Positions 1-8,582 of a stretch of DNA of 64,000 nucleotides are shown here, one piece after another (the stretch's first letter is position 1; every line of letters begins with the position of its first letter). Location of the stretch: contig SZNP01000006.1 of assembly GCA_005239435.1 (NCBI GenBank), forward strand, positions 1-64,000. Direction: 5' to 3'. Origin of the DNA: Halorussus salinisoli (GTDB lineage: Archaea; Halobacteriota; Halobacteria; Halobacteriales; Haladaptataceae). A program made the position numbers and the translations under genes. Below the pieces are notes generated by a model. That model had not been told where the DNA came from and did not search any database. It worked only from the letters and a program-made list of their open reading frames with translations.

Positions 1-233
1 AGGAAGACGACCAGATGCGCGACCGCATCGTCGAAGGCGTCGAAGACGCCATCGGCCCCATCGCCCGACCCGAGGCGGTCGTCTTCACCCCCGAGCTCCC
101 GAAGACCCGCTCGGGCAAAATCATGCGTCGCCTGCTGGAGGACGTCGCCAACGGCGAGGAGTTGGGCGACACCTCCACGCTCCGGAACCCCGAGGTCGTC
201 GACGAGATAGCGACGAAAGTACGCGACGACTGA
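1..233 (+). CDS. acs: Acetyl-CoA synthetase, C-terminal fragment (gene enters from the left edge)
   Basis: Only the last 76 codons are in the window. AMP-forming acetyl-CoA synthetase activates acetate to acetyl-CoA through acetyl-adenylate in the cytosol. The visible part is the mobile C-terminal subdomain. It carries the signature [11 protein letters not shown], whose lysine (before IMRR) is the catalytic residue that is reversibly acetylated in this family, followed by the usual LLEDVANGE helix. The next genes are a DUF4212/solute symporter pair on the same strand, the common neighbourhood for acetate uptake and activation. The fragment is too short to exclude propionyl-CoA synthetase, but acetyl-CoA synthetase is the best reading. 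Confidence 0.88.
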   Translation, partial: EDDQMRDRIVEGVEDAIGPIARPEAVVFTPELPKTRSGKIMRRLLEDVANGEELGDTSTLRNPEVVDEIATKVRDD

Positions 234-319
234 GAACTCCTCTCCTTTCGACGCTCAGAACGAAACCAGTCGAACCGCGAACGAAACCATGTGGCAGACA
301 AACTCAAACGCGAAAGTCC

Positions 320-754
320 ATGTCAGAGAATAACTCCCGAAATCGAGAAGAGAACGCCGAGGTCGAGACCGACGGCGGCGTCGCGACCGGTCGCGGGACC
401 GACGACACCGACTACCTCGACGCACGAGTCAACATCTTCAAACCGGCGACCCCGTTCATGCGGGACCACCTCAGAATCGTGTGGACGATGTTCGCCGCGT
501 GGGCGCTGTTCGTCTTCGGCCCCGTGACGGCGACGTACCTGGCGACCGACTTCATGACGAGTACGACCGTCATCGGCTTCCCTCTGCACTACTTCCTGAC
601 CGCAATCGGTGCGCCGACGGGCGCGCTCGTCCTCTCGTTCGTCTACGCCCGCAAGCGCGACCAGTTGGACGAGAAGTACGGCATCGACCACTCCGCCGAC
701 CGAGCGGAACCGGACGCCGGGGCGGTCACGACTGACGGAGGGTCCGACCGATGA
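320..754 (+). CDS. DUF4212 small membrane subunit of a sodium/solute symporter
   Basis: A 144-residue protein with a soluble acidic N-terminus (about 1-45), two predicted membrane helices (about 49-72 and 86-110) and a charged tail. The pattern FxPATPFMRDHLRIVW leading into helix 1 and FPLHYFLTAIGAPTGALVLSFVYA in helix 2 is typical of DUF4212, the small partner encoded just before solute:sodium symporters of the acetate-permease type. Its stop codon overlaps the start of the symporter (ATGATG at 751), so the two are probably translationally coupled and form one transporter. Its exact biochemical role is unknown. Position after acs suggests acetate uptake. Confidence 0.85.
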   Translation: MSENNSRNREENAEVETDGGVATGRGTDDTDYLDARVNIFKPATPFMRDHLRIVWTMFAAWALFVFGPVTATYLATDFMTSTTVIGFPLHYFLTAIGAPTGALVLSFVYARKRDQLDEKYGIDHSADRAEPDAGAVTTDGGSDR

Positions 755-2445
755 TGTTCACACCGCTGGACCTCCTGCCGGACGCGCTCAACGCCTCGTT
801 CAAGGCCATTCCAGCGGTTATGGTCTCCGGGATGCTGCTGCTGTTCTTGGGAATCGGATACGTGTTCCGCGTGGCCGACACCGAAGACCTGTGGGTCGCG
901 GGTCGGTCCATCGGGAACGTCGAGAACGGGATGGCGATCGGTGCCAACTGGATGTCGGCCGCGTCGTATCTCGGCATGGCCGCGCTCATCGCGCTGTCGG
1001 GCTACTACGGACTCGCGTTCGTCATCGGCTGGTCGACGGGCTACTTCATCCTGCTCATCTTCCTCGCGGCCCAGATGCGTCGCTTCGGGAAGTACACCGC
1101 GCCCGACTTCGTGGGCGACCGATTCGACTCCGACACCGCCCGGGCCATCGCGGCGCTGACGACCATCCTCATCGGGTTCGTCTACTCGGTCGGACAGGCC
1201 CGCGGCATGGGACTGGTCGGCATCTACGTCTTCGGCGGCGACTACGCCACCATGGTCGTCCTGTTGATGGCCATCACGGTCGGATATCTCGCTCTCTCGG
1301 GGATGCTCGGCGCGACCAAGAACATGGCCGTCCAGTACGTCATCCTCATCGTGGCGTTCCTCGCGGGCCTGTACGCCGTCGGCTTCACGCAGGGCTACTC
1401 GACGGTCCTGCCCCAGATCGAGTACGGCGCACTCCTGAGCCAACTCAACAGCGAGTTCACCGAACCGTTCTCGACCGGCGGCTTCTACCTGTGGGTCGCC
1501 ACCGCGTTCTCGCTCATCGTCGGCACCTGCGGTCTCCCGCACGTGCTGGTTCGGTTCTACACGGTCGAGAGCGAGCGGACCGCCCGCTGGTCGACCGTGT
1601 GGGGACTGTTCTTCATCTGCCTGCTCTACCTGAGCGCCCCCGCCTTCGCGGCGTTCGGCACCGACCTCTACGCGAAGCAGGTCGGTGACGTGTACGGCGC
1701 GAGCGGCATGAGCGGCGCGGAAGGCGACGTCATCGTCGTGCTGGCGTCCCAACTCGCGAACCTCCCGACGTGGTTCGTCGGCCTCGTCGCGGCGGGCGGC
1801 ATCGCCGCCGCCATCGCCACGACGGCCGGACTGTTCATCGCCGCCTCGTCGGCGGCCGCACACGACATCTACACCAACATCATCAACTCCGACGCGACCC
1901 AGCGCCAGCAACTCCTCATCGGTCGCGTGACCATCGTCGTGCTGGGCGCTATCGTGACGGTCACGGCGCTCGACCCGCCTGCGCTGGTCGGCGAACTGGT
2001 CGCGCTCGCCTTCTCGCTGGCCGGACTCGTGCTGTTCCCGATGTTCTTCCTCGGTCTCTGGTGGGAGAACGCCAACCGACAGGGCGCGCTGGCCGGGATG
2101 ACCACCGGTCTCGTCATCTGGACGGCGGCCGTGTTCAACGAACTCGTCTTCGCCACCGAGGCCGGGCCGGTCGTGCCGGCCTACGCCGAAGTCTTCCCGG
2201 CAGTCGGGGCCGCGCTCGCCGGAACGCCCATCGTGTTCGCCGTCACCATCGGCGTCTCGCTGGCGACCGACGAACCGCCCGAGCGAATCAAGCGCATCGT
2301 CCGGCAGTGTCACAGCCCCGAGCCGATGGGCCAACAACAGAGCGCCGAAGACGTCGTTTCGACCGACGGCGTCCCGGCGAGCGAAGAGAGCCGGGGCTCG
2401 TCAGACCTCGCGTCTGACGGCGGCCGCGTTTCGGGGGACGACTGA
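751..2445 (+). CDS. Sodium:solute symporter (SSS family), probable acetate permease
   Basis: A 564-residue polytopic protein with about 13 hydrophobic helices and a hydrophilic tail after about residue 510. Family features are the early VAGRSIGNVENGMAIGANWMS segment (sodium-site helix), YSVGQARGMG, and VRFYTVESERTARWSTVWG. It imports an organic acid with Na+. Substrate is inferred from context: it follows acs and a DUF4212 subunit and precedes a stress protein in an operon-like run. The start could be the ATG at 751 or the adjacent one at 754; both overlap the upstream stop. The last 50 residues are low-complexity and acidic, as usual for haloarchaeal proteins. Confidence 0.85.
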   Translation: MMFTPLDLLPDALNASFKAIPAVMVSGMLLLFLGIGYVFRVADTEDLWVAGRSIGNVENGMAIGANWMSAASYLGMAALIALSGYYGLAFVIGWSTGYFILLIFLAAQMRRFGKYTAPDFVGDRFDSDTARAIAALTTILIGFVYSVGQARGMGLVGIYVFGGDYATMVVLLMAITVGYLALSGMLGATKNMAVQYVILIVAFLAGLYAVGFTQGYSTVLPQIEYGALLSQLNSEFTEPFSTGGFYLWVATAFSLIVGTCGLPHVLVRFYTVESERTARWSTVWGLFFICLLYLSAPAFAAFGTDLYAKQVGDVYGASGMSGAEGDVIVVLASQLANLPTWFVGLVAAGGIAAAIATTAGLFIAASSAAAHDIYTNIINSDATQRQQLLIGRVTIVVLGAIVTVTALDPPALVGELVALAFSLAGLVLFPMFFLGLWWENANRQGALAGMTTGLVIWTAAVFNELVFATEAGPVVPAYAEVFPAVGAALAGTPIVFAVTIGVSLATDEPPERIKRIVRQCHSPEPMGQQQSAEDVVSTDGVPASEESRGSSDLASDGGRVSGDD

Positions 2446-2446
2446 G

Positions 2447-2911
2447 ATGTACGAACGCATTCTCGTTCCGACGGACGGGAGCGAAACCGCGGAGCTGGCG
2501 GTCGAGGAAGCCCTCGACGTCGCCGAGAAGTTCGACGCCGCGGTCGACACCCTCTACGTCGTGGACACCGACGCCGTGGGGACGGGTCTCGGCACCGAAC
2601 AGGTGGAGCGCATCCGCGCCGGGCGCTTCGGCGAGATGGACGAACTCGAAGCCCGCGCCCGGGAGGCGACCGAACACGTCGCCGAACGCGGCCGGGAGCG
2701 GGGCCTCCCGGTCGAGGAACACTTCCGCGGCGGCCGACCGCACAAGGTCATCGCCAACTTCACCGAGGACCACGACGTGGACCTCGTCGTCATGGGCAGT
2801 CACGGCCGGTCGGGCGTCCGTCGGATGCTCCTCGGCAGCGTCACCGAGCGCGTCCTCCGCTCGACTCACCGGTCGGTGCTGGTCGTGGACGAACGGGAGG
2901 ACGAGTCGTGA
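2447..2911 (+). CDS. Universal stress protein, UspA family
   Basis: A single Usp domain of 154 residues, starting with the typical MYERILVPTDGSE strand-loop. It ends with the nucleotide-binding signature GSHGRSGVRRMLLGSV, which fits G-2x-G-9x-G-S of ATP-binding Usp proteins. It starts one base after the symporter stop and its own stop overlaps the next gene (GTGA), so it belongs to the acetate-transport operon. Usp proteins encoded next to transporters are often thought to modulate them. That link is inference here. Confidence 0.92.
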   Translation: MYERILVPTDGSETAELAVEEALDVAEKFDAAVDTLYVVDTDAVGTGLGTEQVERIRAGRFGEMDELEARAREATEHVAERGRERGLPVEEHFRGGRPHKVIANFTEDHDVDLVVMGSHGRSGVRRMLLGSVTERVLRSTHRSVLVVDEREDES

Positions 2912-3132
2912 ACTTCGCCACGGTCCGCGAACGCGTCCGCAACCACGTCCGCGAACACCGGTCGGGCATGGTCGCGGACTTCATGTTCGCCGTCGTGTGG
3001 GTCGCGGTCGTGACGGTGCTGTTCGACGTGCTTCAGGGTCCGACGTGGGCCTACCACCTGTCGCTGGCCGGCGGCGTCGTCGCCTACTACGGGTTCTTCG
3101 GGTCCCTGGAGGAGGCGCGGAAGGAGGCGTAG
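2908..3132 (+). CDS. Small membrane protein of unknown function
   Basis: A 74-residue protein with a basic N-terminus (RERVRNHVREHRSG) and two hydrophobic segments (about 24-44 and 48-66). It ends with a short charged tail. It begins at a GTG overlapping the TGA of the Usp gene, so it is translationally coupled and the last gene of the acs-associated operon. I do not recognise a family. Codon use is normal for the window and the tight coupling supports a real gene. AT-rich DNA follows, including a run with T stretches that could end transcription. Confidence 0.65.
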   Translation: MNFATVRERVRNHVREHRSGMVADFMFAVVWVAVVTVLFDVLQGPTWAYHLSLAGGVVAYYGFFGSLEEARKEA

Positions 3133-3262
3133 ATGTATTTTGTCAAGTTAGAGAAATAATTTTCGTTCTTTATATCGTATTTCCATTCCTTATAGATTCC
3201 TCTATATTGCCGGCACAGGTTCTTGGTCGGTCCACGAAGTATCGACCGGAGCAGACGACACG

Positions 3263-3420
3263 GAGCTAGCTACTGCCGACACCGAGGAGTCTACCGCACA
3301 GCACCGCACCGCGAGGGCCTCACGCCTCCCCAACCTCCTGCGGTCCTCGCTACGCTGCGGTCCTCGTCCCTCGCGCGGTGGGCGCGACGGCGCGGCCGTC
3401 GCGCCCGCACGCGCCGAGGT
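3263..3420 (+). repeat. Dispersed intergenic element, copy A
   Basis: Begins with GAGCTAGCTACTGCCGA, continues with CCGCACAGCACCGCACCGCG, then CCTCACGCCTCCCCAACCTC. It contains a perfect 11-bp GC palindrome at 3381-3405 (GGCGCGACGGC, loop GCG, GCCGTCGCGCC) and ends in GCACGCGCCGAGG. The same ordered parts occur at 13433, 26032, 48090 (reverse), 54530 and 62056 (reverse, short). Boundaries are approximate. Confidence 0.6.
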
Positions 3421-3760
3421 GGAACGTTCCACCGAGCGACCGCCAACTAACCAATCCCCCGAGCGATAGCTGGCCGACCACTCCACGGGGTGGATAAAGG
3501 GGCCGGGCGCTGGACCCGGCCCGGACGACGCAAGCACCGCAGGAGCGAGCGGAGCGAGCGACGAGGCGCACAGCGAGGCCCGGCCGGTCCAGCGTCCCGG
3601 GGGCTTTCGAGGACCAAGTACCTATAATTGTGACTCTGCAGGAGTTTCTCAGGGCTTTGGAGGACGAAGCAGATGTAACTGCTACTCCGTGGGAGCGTCT
3701 GAAGGCTTCGAGGACGAAACGGACGCGGAACCCCGGTGTACGATTCGGAACCACCGGACG

Positions 3761-3768
3761 TTTTAGTA
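3761..3768 (+). promoter_or_regulatory. Probable TATA box of mutL
   Basis: TTTTAGTA lies about 34 bases before the GTG at 3799. This spacing fits a leaderless or very short-leader archaeal transcript and supports the GTG start. Confidence 0.4.
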
Positions 3769-3798
3769 GTCCCGCCTCCTCGAAACGCGTGACTACAC

Positions 3799-6018
3799 GT
3801 GAGCCAGCGAATCACCCAACTCGACGACGCCACGATTCGCCAAATCGCGGCGGGCGAGGTCGTAGAGCGCCCCGCCTCGGTCGTCAAGGAACTGGTCGAG
3901 AACAGCCTCGACGCCGACGCCGACCGAATCGACGTGACCGTCGAGAACGGCGGCACCGACCGAATCGCGGTCAGCGACGACGGCGTGGGCATGAGCGAGG
4001 CCGACCTCCGGGCCGCGGTCCGCGAGCACACCACCAGCAAAATCGACGACATCGGCGACCTCGAAGCGGGAGTGACGACGCTGGGCTTCCGCGGCGAGGC
4101 GCTACACACCATCGGCGCGGTCTCCAGAGTCGCCATCACCTCCAAGCCGCGGGGAGAGGGAAGCGACGGAGAACGCAGGGGCACCGAACTCCGGATGGAG
4201 GGCGGCGAGGTCGAGTCCGTGGGTCCCGCGGGGTGCCCCGAGGGGACCACGGTCGAGGTCACGGACCTGTTCTACAACACCCCCGCGCGCCGGAAGTACC
4301 TCAAGACGACGACCACCGAGTTCTCGCACGTCAACACGGTCGTCACCCGGTACGCGCTGGCCAACCCCGACGTGGCGGTCTCGCTGACCCACGACGACCG
4401 CGAGGTGTTCGCCACGACCGGCCGCGGCGACCTCCAGTCGGCGCTCCTGTCGGTCTACGGCCGGGAGGTCGCCACGTCGATGATACGAGTCGAGACCGAG
4501 ACCGACCGCGGCGTCACGGTCTCGGGCTACGTCAGCGACCCCGAGACCACCCGTAGCACCCGCGAGTACGTGTCCACCTACGTCAACGGCCGGTACGTCA
4601 GTTCCGGGGCCGTCAGGGACGCGGTCCTCTCGGCCTACGGCGGCCAACTCTCGGCCGAACGCTACCCCTTCGCGGTCCTGTTCTTGGAGGTGGCCCCCGA
4701 CGAGGTGGACGTGAACGTCCACCCCCGCAAGATGGAGGTCCGGTGGGGCGACGAAGGGGCCGTGAAGGAGACCGTCGAGACCGCGGTCGAGGACGCCCTG
4801 CTCGACCACGGACTCGTCCGGTCGTCGGCCCCCCGCGGCCGGAGCGCGCCCGACGAGGCGAGCGTCGAACCAGAGCGCGGAGACGCCACCACCAGCGAGG
4901 GCGACGAGAGCGAACAGGCCGAACTGACCGCCGGAGGCGAGAATCCCAGCGACGAGAACGCGGGACGCGAGCAGTCCACGCTCGACGCCTCGGAGAGCGT
5001 CGGGACTGGCGCGACGGCCTCGAAGGACGCTGGAACCGGTTCGACCACAACCGGGGGTTCGCCCGCGACTGGCGCAACGACCGGCGACGAATCTCCAACC
5101 GGCGATGCATCTCCAACCGGTGGTTCGTCTGCGACCGGCGACGCCTCCTACGGGTCGCCCGGTCGCACGCGGACGAGTTCGCGTGCGAGCGACCGCGAAG
5201 GTCCGGACGCGGACGCAGAACTGCGGACGGGCGACCGCGAGGGCGCGAGCGAACGCAACGCGAGCGCGGACGACCGTGACGCGAGCGCGGGCGACCGAGA
5301 TACGGCCGCCGCGGACCTCGACCGGAAGTTCTCGGCACCCACCGAGTCCGGGACGCTCGCGGGCGAGACGACCGCCGACCCGGAGTTCGAGACCCTGCCG
5401 CGGATGCGGATTCTGGGCCAACTTCACGACACCTACGTCGTGGCCGAGACGCCCGGCGGACTGGTCCTCGTGGACCAGCACGCGGCCGACGAGCGAGTCA
5501 ACTACGAGCGACTCCGCGCCGAGTTCGAAGACGACGCGACAACCCAGATGCTGGCCCAGTCGGTCGAACTCGAACTGACCGCGGGCGAAGCGGCCGTCTT
5601 CGAGGAGTACCGCGAGGCGCTGGAACGTCTGGGATTCCGGGCCGAAAGGAAGGGCGAAAGCGAGAGAATCGTCGTCGTCCGGACCGTTCCCACCGTGCTG
5701 GACGCCACGCTCGACCCCGAACTCCTCCGGGACGCCCTCGGCGAGTTCGTCTCGACCGACCCCGACGACCGCGGCGACACCGTGGAAGCGGTCGCCGACG
5801 ACCTGCTGGCGGACCTCGCGTGCTACCCCTCGATTACGGGCAACACGTCGCTCAGGGAGGGGTCGGTCGTGGAACTGCTCGCGGCGCTGGACGACTGCGA
5901 GAACCCCTACGCCTGCCCGCACGGTCGCCCCGTCGTCGTCGAGTTCGGCGAGGAGGAAATCGGAGACCGGTTCGAGCGCGACTACCCCGGGCACGCGGGG
6001 CGGCGCGGGGAAGAGTAG
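3799..6018 (+). CDS. mutL: DNA mismatch repair protein MutL with endonuclease motif
   Basis: A 739-residue MutL. The N-terminal GHKL ATPase shows EVVERPASVVKELVENSLDA (about 18-37), DDGVGMS (about 61-67) and TTLGFRGEAL (about 94-103). Residues about 340-525 are a long acidic linker rich in TGD, DRD and DAS repeats. The C-terminal dimerisation domain carries DQHAADERVNYE, an exact match to the DQHA(x)2E(x)4E metal-binding endonuclease motif, plus ACYPSI and CPHGRP near the end. It should therefore nick DNA in repair instead of relying on MutH. The start is a GTG; no earlier in-frame start fits the TATA box. MutS is not in this window. Confidence 0.96.
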   Translation: MSQRITQLDDATIRQIAAGEVVERPASVVKELVENSLDADADRIDVTVENGGTDRIAVSDDGVGMSEADLRAAVREHTTSKIDDIGDLEAGVTTLGFRGEALHTIGAVSRVAITSKPRGEGSDGERRGTELRMEGGEVESVGPAGCPEGTTVEVTDLFYNTPARRKYLKTTTTEFSHVNTVVTRYALANPDVAVSLTHDDREVFATTGRGDLQSALLSVYGREVATSMIRVETETDRGVTVSGYVSDPETTRSTREYVSTYVNGRYVSSGAVRDAVLSAYGGQLSAERYPFAVLFLEVAPDEVDVNVHPRKMEVRWGDEGAVKETVETAVEDALLDHGLVRSSAPRGRSAPDEASVEPERGDATTSEGDESEQAELTAGGENPSDENAGREQSTLDASESVGTGATASKDAGTGSTTTGGSPATGATTGDESPTGDASPTGGSSATGDASYGSPGRTRTSSRASDREGPDADAELRTGDREGASERNASADDRDASAGDRDTAAADLDRKFSAPTESGTLAGETTADPEFETLPRMRILGQLHDTYVVAETPGGLVLVDQHAADERVNYERLRAEFEDDATTQMLAQSVELELTAGEAAVFEEYREALERLGFRAERKGESERIVVVRTVPTVLDATLDPELLRDALGEFVSTDPDDRGDTVEAVADDLLADLACYPSITGNTSLREGSVVELLAALDDCENPYACPHGRPVVVEFGEEEIGDRFERDYPGHAGRRGEE

Positions 6019-6043
6019 CGATTCGTACTGACTTTCAGGCGTT

Positions 6044-7327
6044 CTAGCTCGCCGCCTCGATGGCCTGCTCCAGGTCCGCGATTACGTCCTCGACGTCCTC
6101 GATACCGACCGACAACCGAACCAGATCCGGCGTCGTCCCACTCGCCAGTTGCTCTTCTTCGGTGAGTTGCTGATGAGTCGTACTCGCGGGATGGATAATG
6201 AGCGTCTTCGCGTCGCCGACGTTGGCGAGTAGACTGGCGAGTTCGGTCTCCTCGGTGACTGCGCGACCCGCCTCGTATCCCTCTTCGAGTCCGAAGGTTA
6301 TCATCCCGCCGTAGCCGCCGTCGAGGTACTCGCTGGCGTTTTCGTGGGTCTCGTGGCTCTCCAGTCCGGGGTAGTTGACCCACGCCACGTCGTCGTGGCC
6401 GTCGAGGAACTGGGCGACTTCGAGGGCGTTCTCGGAGTGGCGTTCGACCCGAAGTGGCAACGACTCTAGTTTCTGGAGGGTGACCCACGCGTCGAACGGC
6501 GACTGCTGGTTGCCCAGGTCCCGGAGGCCCCGGGCGCGTGCGGCGTAGGCGAACGCGGCGTCCCCGAACCGCTCGCGGAAGTTGACGCCGTGGTAGGCCG
6601 GGTTCTCGTCGGCGATTTCGGGGTAGTCGCCCTCCTCCCACGGGAAGGTGCCGCCGTCGATTAGGACGCCGCCGACGGTCGAACCGCTCCCGTGAATCCA
6701 CTTGGTCGTGGAGTGCCAGACGAGGTCCGCGCCGTATTCGATGGGGTTGCAGAGGTACGGCGTGGCGAAGGTGTTGTCCACGAGCAGCGGCACGTCGTGG
6801 TCGTGGGCAATCGCGGCGATGCGCTCGATGTCGGGCGTGACCAGCGCGGGATTGCCGATGGTTTCGAGGTGGACGTACGCGGTGTCGTCGTCGATGGCCT
6901 CGTCGTAGGCCTCGTAGTCGAGCGTGTCCACGAACTTCGCCTCGACGCCGCGGCGCGGGGCCGTGTGGGTGAAGTAGGTGTAGGTGCCGCCGTACAGCGA
7001 CGACGCCGTGACCACGTTGTCGCCCTCCCCGGCGAGGACGAACGTGGCGAGGTCGAGCGCGGCCATCCCGCTCGACGTGGCGAGCGCCGCGACGCCGCCC
7101 TCCAGCGTGGCGAGTCGTTCTTCGAGCGTGGCGTTCGTCGGGTTGGTGAGTCTGCTATAGATGTTGCCCGGTTCTTCGAGCGCGAACAGCGAGGCGGCGT
7201 GTTCGGCGTCGTCGAAGACGTACGAGGTGGTCTGGTAGATGGGCGGTGCCCGCGCTCCGGTGGCAGAGTCGGGGTCTTGGCCCGCGTGGACGCTGTCGGT
7301 GTGGATGCCGCGGTCGTCGTCGGTCAT
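6044..7327 (-). CDS. metY: O-acetylhomoserine sulfhydrylase (PLP-dependent, Cys/Met metabolism)
   Basis: A 427-residue fold-type I PLP enzyme that makes homocysteine (or methionine) from O-acetylhomoserine and sulfide. It opens with GIHTDSVHAGQ and PPIYQTTSYVF, the usual start of this family. ATSSGMAAL binds the PLP phosphate, and HSTTKWIHGSG carries the Schiff-base lysine (about residue 205). Length matches O-acetylhomoserine aminocarboxypropyltransferases more closely than shorter cystathionine enzymes. The ATG at 7327 was chosen because homology starts there and a TATA-like ATAAAT lies 28-33 bases upstream. Reading further upstream runs antisense through the sirtuin gene. No homoserine acetyltransferase is adjacent. 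Confidence 0.93.
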   Translation of the reverse strand: MTDDDRGIHTDSVHAGQDPDSATGARAPPIYQTTSYVFDDAEHAASLFALEEPGNIYSRLTNPTNATLEERLATLEGGVAALATSSGMAALDLATFVLAGEGDNVVTASSLYGGTYTYFTHTAPRRGVEAKFVDTLDYEAYDEAIDDDTAYVHLETIGNPALVTPDIERIAAIAHDHDVPLLVDNTFATPYLCNPIEYGADLVWHSTTKWIHGSGSTVGGVLIDGGTFPWEEGDYPEIADENPAYHGVNFRERFGDAAFAYAARARGLRDLGNQQSPFDAWVTLQKLESLPLRVERHSENALEVAQFLDGHDDVAWVNYPGLESHETHENASEYLDGGYGGMITFGLEEGYEAGRAVTEETELASLLANVGDAKTLIIHPASTTHQQLTEEEQLASGTTPDLVRLSVGIEDVEDVIADLEQAIEAAS

Positions 7328-7354
7328 GGTCGCTCGGAACGAAGAAGGCCACTG

Positions 7355-7360
7355 ATTTAT
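7355..7360 (-). promoter_or_regulatory. Probable TATA box of metY
   Basis: On the minus strand this reads ATAAAT, about 30 bases from the ATG at 7327. It fits a leaderless transcript. Confidence 0.4.
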
Positions 7361-7410
7361 GTCGGCGGATGGATGCAACTTCTGCTCGGACGACGCGATA
7401 CCGGCAATTT

Positions 7411-8184
7411 CTACTCGCCGACCGCGTCCCGAATCGCCGGAAGCACCTCGGTCACGTCGTCGCGGAACACGTAGTCGGCCCGGGAGTCCAGCGGCGTCTC
7501 GTCGAGATTGACCACGATCAGGGTCGCGCCGCGGTCGACCGCCTCCGCGGGGAGCGAGGCGGCGGGTTCGACCGTGAGCGACGACCCGGCGACCACCACG
7601 ACGTCGCTGTCGGCCGCGAGTTGGCGGGCGCGGGCGAGCGCGTCTCTCGGCAGTTGCTCGCCGAACAGCACGGCGTCGGGCTTGAGCGCGCCGTCGCAGA
7701 CCGCACACTGCGGCGGAAGGTCGCCCGAATCGGCGCGCTCCCGGGCGTCGTCGGCGGGGGTCGTCCACCCGCAGTTCCGACAGACCGCGCGGCGGGCGTT
7801 GCCGTGGAGTTCGATTACCTCGTCCGAACCGGCGTCGTCGCCTCGGTCGGCCGCGGCGTCGTCGTGTAGGCCGTCGATGTTCTGGGTGACGACGGCGTCG
7901 AGGTGGCCCGTCGTCGAGAGGCCCGCGAGCGCGTCGTGGGCGGGGTTCGGTTCGAGGTCGGCGTCGAGCAGGTCCGCTCGGAGGTCGAGCCAGTCGGACC
8001 AGAACTCGCCGGGGTCCCGGCGGAAGCGCCACACGTCGAAGGCGTCGGGGTCGTACTCCGACCAGATTCCGTCCTCGCCGCGGAACGGCGGCACGCCGGA
8101 GGGCGCACTCACCCCAGCGCCGGTCAGCGCGACTGCGGCGTCGGCCTCTCGGAGGTCACGGGCGGCGGCCTCGATTCGGTCCAT
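7411..8184 (-). CDS. Sir2-family NAD-dependent protein deacylase
   Basis: A 257-residue sirtuin that removes acyl groups from lysines using NAD+. Visible motifs in order: GAGVSAPSGVPPFRG (NAD binding), TQNIDGLHDDA, the catalytic histidine in ELHGN, four zinc cysteines (CRNCGW and CAVCDG), and GSSLTVEP near the C-terminus. I chose the ATG at 8184. A TTG at 8211 would add nine residues without homology. Because acs activity is commonly controlled by lysine acylation, a sirtuin about 7 kb from acs is suggestive, but they are not in one operon. Its 3' end lies 83 bases from metY on the same strand. Confidence 0.93.
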   Translation of the reverse strand: MDRIEAAARDLREADAAVALTGAGVSAPSGVPPFRGEDGIWSEYDPDAFDVWRFRRDPGEFWSDWLDLRADLLDADLEPNPAHDALAGLSTTGHLDAVVTQNIDGLHDDAAADRGDDAGSDEVIELHGNARRAVCRNCGWTTPADDARERADSGDLPPQCAVCDGALKPDAVLFGEQLPRDALARARQLAADSDVVVVAGSSLTVEPAASLPAEAVDRGATLIVVNLDETPLDSRADYVFRDDVTEVLPAIRDAVGE

Positions 8185-8471
8185 GGCCGAGGGTTGCGGT
8201 TCGGCGGACAAAAACTACCCGACAGTGCGGGCATTCATCGCGGCCTCCCGACAGTTGACGAGCAGAGCGAGGCCGGCGAGCGAGGAGACCTGCGCTACGC
8301 GACCGGGCGACCCTTTCAGTCCTCCCCCTGACCTGTCACGCCGAGCGCGTCCGTCGGTGGAAAGTATCGCCGGGAACTCGCGGGTGGAAGGGACGCCAGT
8401 TGTTCTTGAGCAATGTACAGAAACTTCTAACTATCCCATATGTTGTTGAGGAGATGGGATATAATCCTGTA

Positions 8472-8499
8472 GCGGGCGCGGGCACTCGCCCGCGCCCGC
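8472..8499. repeat. Perfect 12-bp GC inverted repeat (hairpin)
   Basis: GCGGGCGCGGGC, loop ACTC, then GCCCGCGCCCGC. It lies between two divergent genes, so it is not an obvious terminator for either. It sits about 50 bases downstream of the TATCCCA/TGGGATA inverted repeat. Confidence 0.7.
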
Positions 8500-8550
8500 C
8501 TCGGTCGAGCGCCCGGCGGAACCTCACGGAAAACGTCTCCACAACCGAGT

Positions 8551-8558
8551 AAATTATT
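8551..8558 (+). promoter_or_regulatory. Probable TATA box of the KDG kinase gene
   Basis: TAAATTAT, 25-32 bases before the ATG at 8583, gives a leaderless-type promoter. Confidence 0.5.
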
Positions 8559-8582
8559 GCACGCCGGGGTGACGAACGAGGT

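Larger units (their letters stand above)
3133..3798. other. Intergenic region with a dispersed repeat copy and short imperfect repeats
   Basis: No convincing gene. The first 70 bases are AT-rich, fitting a transcription end for the upstream operon. Positions 3263-3420 hold dispersed element copy A (listed separately). From about 3597 to 3720 three imperfect copies of GGCTTTCGAGGACGAAG-like sequence recur at roughly 50-base spacing. One frame there reads about 30 plausible codons (around ALEDEADVTATPWERLKA), so it may be the eroded end of a gene. The last 40 bases contain the mutL promoter. Confidence 0.5.
8185..8582. other. Divergent promoter region with two inverted repeats
   Basis: The space between the divergent sirtuin and KDG kinase genes. 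No gene seen. It holds a 7-bp inverted repeat (TATCCCA at 8432-8438 and TGGGATA at 8455-8461, 16-base spacer) and a perfect 12-bp GC hairpin at 8472-8499. The KDG kinase TATA-like box is at 8551-8558. Confidence 0.55.

Noticed and set aside
643..2337. A 564-codon open frame antisense to the symporter
   Set aside because: Its His/Asp/Arg-rich translation and lack of any family motif mark it as a shadow frame.
4102..5994. A 630-codon open frame antisense to mutL
   Set aside because: It is a shadow of the GC3-rich mutL gene, with Arg/Val/Gly-rich translation and no motifs.
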